Shown piece by piece: positions 62,517-64,000 of a stretch of 64,000 nucleotides of DNA (position 1 is its first letter; every line of letters begins with the position of its first letter). Position numbers and translations under genes: made by a program. The notes below the pieces were generated by a model. The model saw only the letters and a program-made list of their open reading frames with translations. It searched no databases and had not been told where the DNA came from. This DNA comes from Planctomycetota bacterium (GTDB lineage Bacteria > Planctomycetota > PLA2). The DNA lies in assembly GCA_021776785.1 (NCBI GenBank), contig JAJFFF010000023.1:1-64000 (forward strand), in the 5' to 3' direction.

Positions 62517-63194
62517 GTGCGGAAAGACGGCGCGACGATTCAGGCGATGTTTGGCGACATCGCTCCTCGCTACGACCTCTTAAACCACCTGCTGTCGCTC
62601 AACATCGACAAGCGGTGGCGTCGGCGGACCGTAAAGCTATCGGCGCCTCAGGGACCGGTTCTGGACGTATGCACCGGCACCGGTGACCTCGCTGCGGAGT
62701 TTGCGCGCGCCACCAACCGCAAGGTCGTCGGCGTTGACTTTTGCGGTCCGATGCTCGTGCACGGCCGCGAGAAAAAATCGTGCCGGGACGTACATTTCGT
62801 GCGCGGTGACGCGCTCGCGCTCCCGCTTCCGAGTGACGCCTACGACGTGGTCTCGGTGGCGTTCGGCATCCGCAATGTCGCCGATCTCGACGCGGGACTG
62901 CGGGAACTCGTGCGGGTGACGAAGCCGGGCGGGCGCGTCGCGGTCCTAGAGTTCACGATGCCGCCGAGCCGCATGTGGCGGGCGATGTATGGATTTTACT
63001 TTGGGCGGGTCCTGCCTTTTGTCGGCAACGTGGTCACGCGCTCCAAGGCGTACACCTATCTCAACAAGAGTGTGATGGAGTGGACCACAAAGGAAGAGCT
63101 GGCGCGGCGGCTGAAGGAGGCCGGTTGCGAGAAGGTCGATGTTCACCCGTTGACCGGTGGCGTGGCGGCCATCCACCTCGGCACCAAGTCGTAA
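62517..63194 (+). CDS. menG: Demethylmenaquinone/ubiquinone methyltransferase
   Basis: 225 residues, UbiE/MenG family. It adds the final C-methyl group to demethylmenaquinone using SAM. MFGDIAPRYDLLNHLLSLNID is the family N-terminus; VLDVCTGTGDLA is the SAM loop; VVGVDFCGPML and VSVAFGIRNVADLDAGL follow; the C-terminal SVMEWTTKEELARRLKEAG region closes the fold. GTG start. The adjacent CPBP protease and UbiX genes suggest a quinone-related cluster; menaquinone is the likelier product in this phylum. Confidence 0.93.
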   Translation: MRKDGATIQAMFGDIAPRYDLLNHLLSLNIDKRWRRRTVKLSAPQGPVLDVCTGTGDLAAEFARATNRKVVGVDFCGPMLVHGREKKSCRDVHFVRGDALALPLPSDAYDVVSVAFGIRNVADLDAGLRELVRVTKPGGRVAVLEFTMPPSRMWRAMYGFYFGRVLPFVGNVVTRSKAYTYLNKSVMEWTTKEELARRLKEAGCEKVDVHPLTGGVAAIHLGTKS

Positions 63195-63209
63195 GCGGCG
63201 AGAGATCGA

Positions 63210-63935
63210 TTGGCGCGTAAAAAACAAGCGAAACGCAAAGCCACGACGCGGTCGCGCTACTTCGCGGCGAGCCGGCGGTTGGCCGCGTCTTACGTCTTCA
63301 TTGCGCCGCTGTTCGCGCTTTACCAGGGAGCGCTCGCCATCGATCAGCGCGTCCGCAACGGCGTCGAGCCCGTGCTGGCGGAACTCGTCGCGCCGCTCCG
63401 CGAGTACGGCCTCGTCTTCGTCAACTGCCTCGTCCTCGGGTTTTTGCTCGTCGCGATCGCGCGTATGAAAAAAGATCGCGCGCGCATTCGATTCATGTAC
63501 GGGTGGATGTTGCTCGAGTCCATAGCGTGGGCCGTCGCGCTGGTCTTCATCGGCACGTTCACGCATTCGTTGATTCGGTCGCTCTCGCTGTCGCCGCTGG
63601 CCGCAAGCTGGATGATCAGCATCGGCGCGGGCGTGTACGAGGAACTTTTGTTCCGCTTCCTGCTGATGGGCGGACTGATCTTGATCCTGCATCGCGGCCT
63701 TGGCGGCAACAAGGCATGGGTGCTTCCGCTCGCGATCGTGGTCGCGGCATTGCTGTTTAGCTGGGCGCACACGGCGATCGGCGGCGAAACCTGGGATCGT
63801 CGCAACTTCTGGTTCCGTGCCTGGATGGGCGTTTTGTTGGGTGCTTTGTATTGGGCGCGCGGTCTTGGCGTCGTGGTCTATACGCACGCGCTTTACAATG
63901 GCGTTGTGCTGACCTGGGATCAACTCGATGGCTGA
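63210..63935 (+). CDS. CPBP-family intramembrane metalloprotease
   Basis: 241 residues. A basic N-terminal ~20 residues precede six hydrophobic segments. The family motifs are EELLFR (EExxxR) near residue 147, a later FSWAHTAIGG with the motif-2 His, and a final His/Asn motif (THALYNGV). Members prenylate or cleave CAAX-like ends in eukaryotes and have varied, mostly unknown roles in bacteria. TTG start 15 bases after menG with a weak GAGAG upstream. Its stop overlaps the ubiX start by eight bases. Confidence 0.8.
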   Translation: MARKKQAKRKATTRSRYFAASRRLAASYVFIAPLFALYQGALAIDQRVRNGVEPVLAELVAPLREYGLVFVNCLVLGFLLVAIARMKKDRARIRFMYGWMLLESIAWAVALVFIGTFTHSLIRSLSLSPLAASWMISIGAGVYEELLFRFLLMGGLILILHRGLGGNKAWVLPLAIVVAALLFSWAHTAIGGETWDRRNFWFRAWMGVLLGALYWARGLGVVVYTHALYNGVVLTWDQLDG

Positions 63936-64000
63936 GTACGCGGTGGCGATCACCGGCGCGTCCGGGGCCGCATACGGTCTTCGATTGGTGCGTGTGTTGG
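63928..64000 (+). CDS. ubiX: Flavin prenyltransferase UbiX (N-terminal part, cut by the window edge)
   Basis: The first 24 residues are visible: MAEYAVAITGASGAAYGLRL is the FMN-binding N-terminus of UbiX/Pad1. The enzyme makes prenylated FMN, the cofactor of the UbiD decarboxylase in quinone synthesis. With menG two genes upstream this points to menaquinone or ubiquinone assembly. The ATG lies inside the last codons of the CPBP gene. Confidence 0.85.
   Translation, partial: MAEYAVAITGASGAAYGLRLVRVL

Overview
The window is high-GC bacterial DNA from a diderm. Lipoprotein genes with lipoboxes, outer-membrane O/P-type porins and a Lol-type ABC transporter all point to an outer membrane. An ECF sigma factor fused to a membrane anchor and repeated carboxypeptidase-regulatory-like domains, several exported HEAT-repeat proteins, and a short archaeal-type prolyl-tRNA synthetase make an uncultured Planctomycetota lineage the best guess. 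This is inferred from gene content; no rRNA is present to confirm it. Coding is dense, with many 1-4 base stop/start overlaps. No phage, insertion sequence or CRISPR was seen. There is one tRNA, tRNA-Ala(GGC).

Layout. 1-3.3 kb holds two small paralogous membrane proteins, a tautomerase-like protein, an SDR and a VOC protein, with an imperfect palindromic repeat at the left edge and a 102-bp tandem array at 2.5-2.9 kb. 3.3-12.8 kb carries inorganic pyrophosphatase, HEAT-repeat proteins, a detached ribosomal protein L3 gene, phosphoglycerate mutase, and a Lol-type permease/ATPase/lipoprotein operon. 12.8-16.6 kb is a minus-strand membrane-microdomain operon: long NfeD protease, short NfeD, then flotillin-like FloA and a Pro-rich protein. 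16.6-17.7 kb is mostly non-coding, with tRNA-Ala and several hairpins. 17.7-21.7 kb has proS, a HEAT protein and a tail-anchored coiled-coil protein.

21.7-23.7 kb contains a well-matched cobalamin riboswitch upstream of a lipoprotein of propeller-like appearance, with a plausible ribosome-site-masking helix. 23.8-27.0 kb is the sigma-factor fusion. 27.1-36.4 kb is mixed metabolism: aminotransferase, threonine aldolase, membrane spermidine-synthase-like protein, phosphohexomutase. 36.5-48.9 kb is a complete phosphate system: pstS-pstC-pstA-pstB-phoB-phoR-phoU, then two tandem O/P-type porins. 49-53.7 kb has a glycosyltransferase, lipA, larC and an aminotransferase. 53.9-57.7 kb has an SH3 protein and an NtrB/NtrC-like two-component pair whose regulator has an altered Walker B motif. 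57.7-62.2 kb is a minus-strand ruvB-spoIID-tgt operon. 62.5-64 kb has a MenG/UbiE methyltransferase, a CPBP protease and the start of ubiX.

Many genes lack a Shine-Dalgarno site. Instead they have a TANNNT-like hexamer ending exactly 6 or 7 bases before the start codon, which suggests frequent leaderless transcription. The strongest leads for new biology are the cobalamin-controlled lipoprotein, the sigma-factor fusion with an internal ribosome site, the perfect palindrome over the ltaE promoter and start, and the leaderless signature.
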